Assembly (NCBI GenBank): GCA_043758105.1
Contig: JAYVOF010000005.1
Span: 1 to 7,247 of the forward strand
Length of the DNA: 7,247 bases
Source: JANPPS01 sp043758105
Lineage (GTDB): Bacteria > Pseudomonadota > Alphaproteobacteria > Acetobacterales > Acetobacteraceae
Direction of reading: 5' to 3'
The position numbers and the translations under genes were made by a program. The notes under the pieces were generated by a model, which was not told the DNA's origin, did not search any database, and worked only from the letters and a program-made list of their open reading frames with translations. How positions within the stretch are numbered: position 1 is the stretch's first letter; every line of letters begins with the position of its first letter. Shown piece after piece: positions 6,523 to 7,247 of this stretch.

Positions 6523-6772
6523 CTGGGTTGGCCCTTATCCAATCGCCAAGGCTGCCATACTCGGCCAGATACCGCTCGTGAACACGTGCGGCCTGCGCTA
6601 CCTCCGCATCGAACCGCTCCCGATCAAGCCGGGCCAGCGCGGCCGCGAGAGCCTGTTCCGAGATGGATGAGATGTTCAGCCCCTCAGCCCGCGCCCGCGT
6701 CAATAAATCCCCATTGAGCGTAAGGTTTACCGGCCGCTTCGACGCCTGCCGATCATAGGTCTGAGTGCGCAT
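6509..6772 (-). CDS. CcdA-like antitoxin
   Basis: An 87-residue protein encoded immediately upstream of the CcdB-like toxin. Residues 12-45 (KRPVNLTLNGDLL, then ARAEGLNISSISEQAL) have the beta-strand plus two-helix pattern of the ribbon-helix-helix DNA-binding domain of CcdA antitoxins. The charged C-terminal half (about 48-87: RERFDAEVAQ, EYGSLGDWIR) matches the flexible toxin-wrapping tail of CcdA. Such antitoxins neutralise the toxin by direct binding and repress their own promoter. The start ATG 6772 has an excellent Shine-Dalgarno sequence six bases upstream. The order antitoxin then toxin, with a 14-nt overlap, is standard. Confidence 0.85.
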   Translation of the reverse strand: MRTQTYDRQASKRPVNLTLNGDLLTRARAEGLNISSISEQALAAALARLDRERFDAEVAQAARVHERYLAEYGSLGDWIRANPDDAG

Positions 6773-6778
6773 GATTCA

Positions 6779-6786
6779 CTCTCCTT
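6779..6786 (-). promoter_or_regulatory. Strong Shine-Dalgarno sequence of the ccdA-like gene
   Basis: AAGGAGAG is placed six bases before ATG 6772. It is the best ribosome site in the window and settles the antitoxin start. It agrees with the need to make more antitoxin than toxin. Confidence 0.85.
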
Positions 6787-6823
6787 CATGCGCATCCTAA
6801 AGCCAAGCGAAATGCGCTTTCAA
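6787..6823 (-). promoter_or_regulatory. Promoter with nested operator-like palindromes for the ccdAB-like pair
   Basis: On the minus strand TTGAAA (6823-6818) and TAGGAT (6799-6794) with an 18-bp spacer form a plausible sigma-70 promoter, 4-5 matches per box. Inside the spacer, AAGCG (6805-6809) and CGCTT (6815-6819) form a perfect dyad around five bases. Just downstream of the -10 box lies the palindrome ATGCGCAT (6788-6795), whose ATGCGC half recurs at 6812-6817. Ribbon-helix-helix antitoxins typically bind such short dyads over their own promoter, so autoregulation is a natural inference. Confidence 0.55.
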
Positions 6824-6852
6824 TGACGATCAGGACACGCTACCAGCACCGT

Positions 6853-7134
6853 ATGACCCCACGCGCCACCCGCCTCCACACCCTCCTCACCACCGCCTTC
6901 ACCCCCACCCGCCTCGAAGTAGTGGACGACAGCGCCAGGCACGCCGGGCACGCGGGCGCGCGGGCAGGGGGGGAGACGCACTACAGCGTTCTGATCGTCT
7001 CGGACCGGTTCGAAGGCCAGAACAGGGTCGCCCGGCACCGCCTGGTGCACGCCGTGCTGGACCCAGAATTCGACGGCGGGCTACACGCCCTGGCACTCAC
7101 GCTGCGCACCCCCGCTGAGCAAACGGGCACGTAG
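6853..7134 (+). CDS. bolA: BolA family protein
   Basis: A 93-residue BolA-fold protein. BolA proteins partner with monothiol glutaredoxins on [2Fe-2S] clusters and some act as transcription regulators. Residues 21-36 (LEVVDDSARHAGHAGA) are the family's loop region with His30 and His33; SVLIVSDRFEGQNRVARHRLV (here about 45-65) is the helix-turn-helix-like core, cut for length as SDRFEGQNRVARHRLV; and GLHALALTLRTPAE (76-89) holds the invariant C-terminal histidine, His78. An in-frame ATG at 6823 would add ten residues, but it overlaps the -35 box of the antitoxin promoter and has no Shine-Dalgarno sequence. ATG 6853 gives the usual family N-terminus (MTPRATRLHTLL), although its ribosome site is also weak. 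It is divergent from the toxin-antitoxin pair. Confidence 0.93.
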   Translation: MTPRATRLHTLLTTAFTPTRLEVVDDSARHAGHAGARAGGETHYSVLIVSDRFEGQNRVARHRLVHAVLDPEFDGGLHALALTLRTPAEQTGT

Positions 7135-7153
7135 GATGGGTGAAACCCCCTTA

Positions 7154-7247
7154 GAGTCCGTTCGGAAAGTTGGTCATTACAAAACGGGGCTTAGTCGAAC
7201 GAGACGGCGCAGCATAAGCCGGATCATGGCCAAGCGCAGATAGGCGG
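7154..7247 (-). mobile_element. IS5-family insertion sequence, one end (continues beyond right edge)
   Basis: The sequence GAGTCCGTTCGGAAAGTTGG (7154-7173) looks like an IS5-family terminal inverted repeat. It is followed directly by the 3' end of a transposase gene on the minus strand. The preceding TTA (7151-7153) fits the TNA target of the IS1031 subgroup, whose ends start with GAG; a TTAG target of the IS5 subgroup is the alternative. The other end lies outside the window, so the target duplication cannot be checked. The insertion lies about 20 bases after the bolA stop codon. Confidence 0.7.
7177..7247 (-). CDS. IS5-like transposase, C-terminal 22 residues only
   Basis: The minus strand reads AYLRLAMIRLMLRRLVRLSP followed by VL and TAA (7179-7177). 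The YLRLAMIRLMLRRL pattern is the usual end of IS5-family DDE transposases, whose C-terminal helix is rich in Leu and Arg. Only the tail is visible, so the catalytic residues and intactness cannot be judged. The stop codon lies just inside the presumed terminal repeat, as expected for compact insertion sequences. Confidence 0.7.
   Translation of the reverse strand, partial: AYLRLAMIRLMLRRLVRLSPVL

Overview
This is a G+C-rich window with the gene order of an alphaproteobacterial chromosome. The J-domain protein, CobS, CobT, BolA and the 102-residue L28 all look alphaproteobacterial. An acetic-acid-bacterium or other Rhodospirillales relative (Acetobacteraceae) is my best guess, from protein style and the IS5-like end at the right edge; it is not proven.

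Layout from left to right. (1) The 5' part of a polytopic DUF6311-type membrane protein lies on the minus strand and runs off the left edge. (2) A 162-bp divergent intergenic region follows, then rpmB (ribosomal protein L28) on the plus strand, closed by a clear intrinsic terminator. (3) A plus-strand alpha/beta hydrolase with a complete Ser-Asp-His triad; its last codons are supplied by a repeat element. (4) A convergent junction holds two inverted copies of that 38-nt G+C-rich repeat around a small hairpin. (5) A minus-strand block reads, in transcription order, J-domain protein, cobS, cobT. CobS and CobT are the AAA+ and MIDAS chaperone subunits of the aerobic cobaltochelatase that inserts Co2+ into hydrogenobyrinic acid a,c-diamide; the large subunit CobN is not in the window. 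Nearly all of the cobS-cobT gap is one long palindromic repeat that ends on the cobT Shine-Dalgarno sequence. (6) A CcdA/CcdB-like toxin-antitoxin pair lies between the J-domain gene and bolA, with a promoter and nested operator-like palindromes upstream. (7) bolA is on the plus strand, followed by the terminal inverted repeat and the transposase C-terminus of an IS5-family element cut by the right edge.

Working together: bolA, J-domain gene, cobS and cobT are commonly neighbours in alphaproteobacteria, so this looks like a conserved core (metal and cofactor handling plus a co-chaperone) next to rpmB. The toxin-antitoxin cassette, the insertion sequence and the two repeat families look like later additions that have settled in the gaps of this core.

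I do not see a convincing wholly new system. The most interesting points are the toxin-antitoxin cassette wedged into the bolA/cobST locus, its toxin without the CcdB gyrase-poisoning tail, and the palindrome that occupies the whole cobS-cobT junction.
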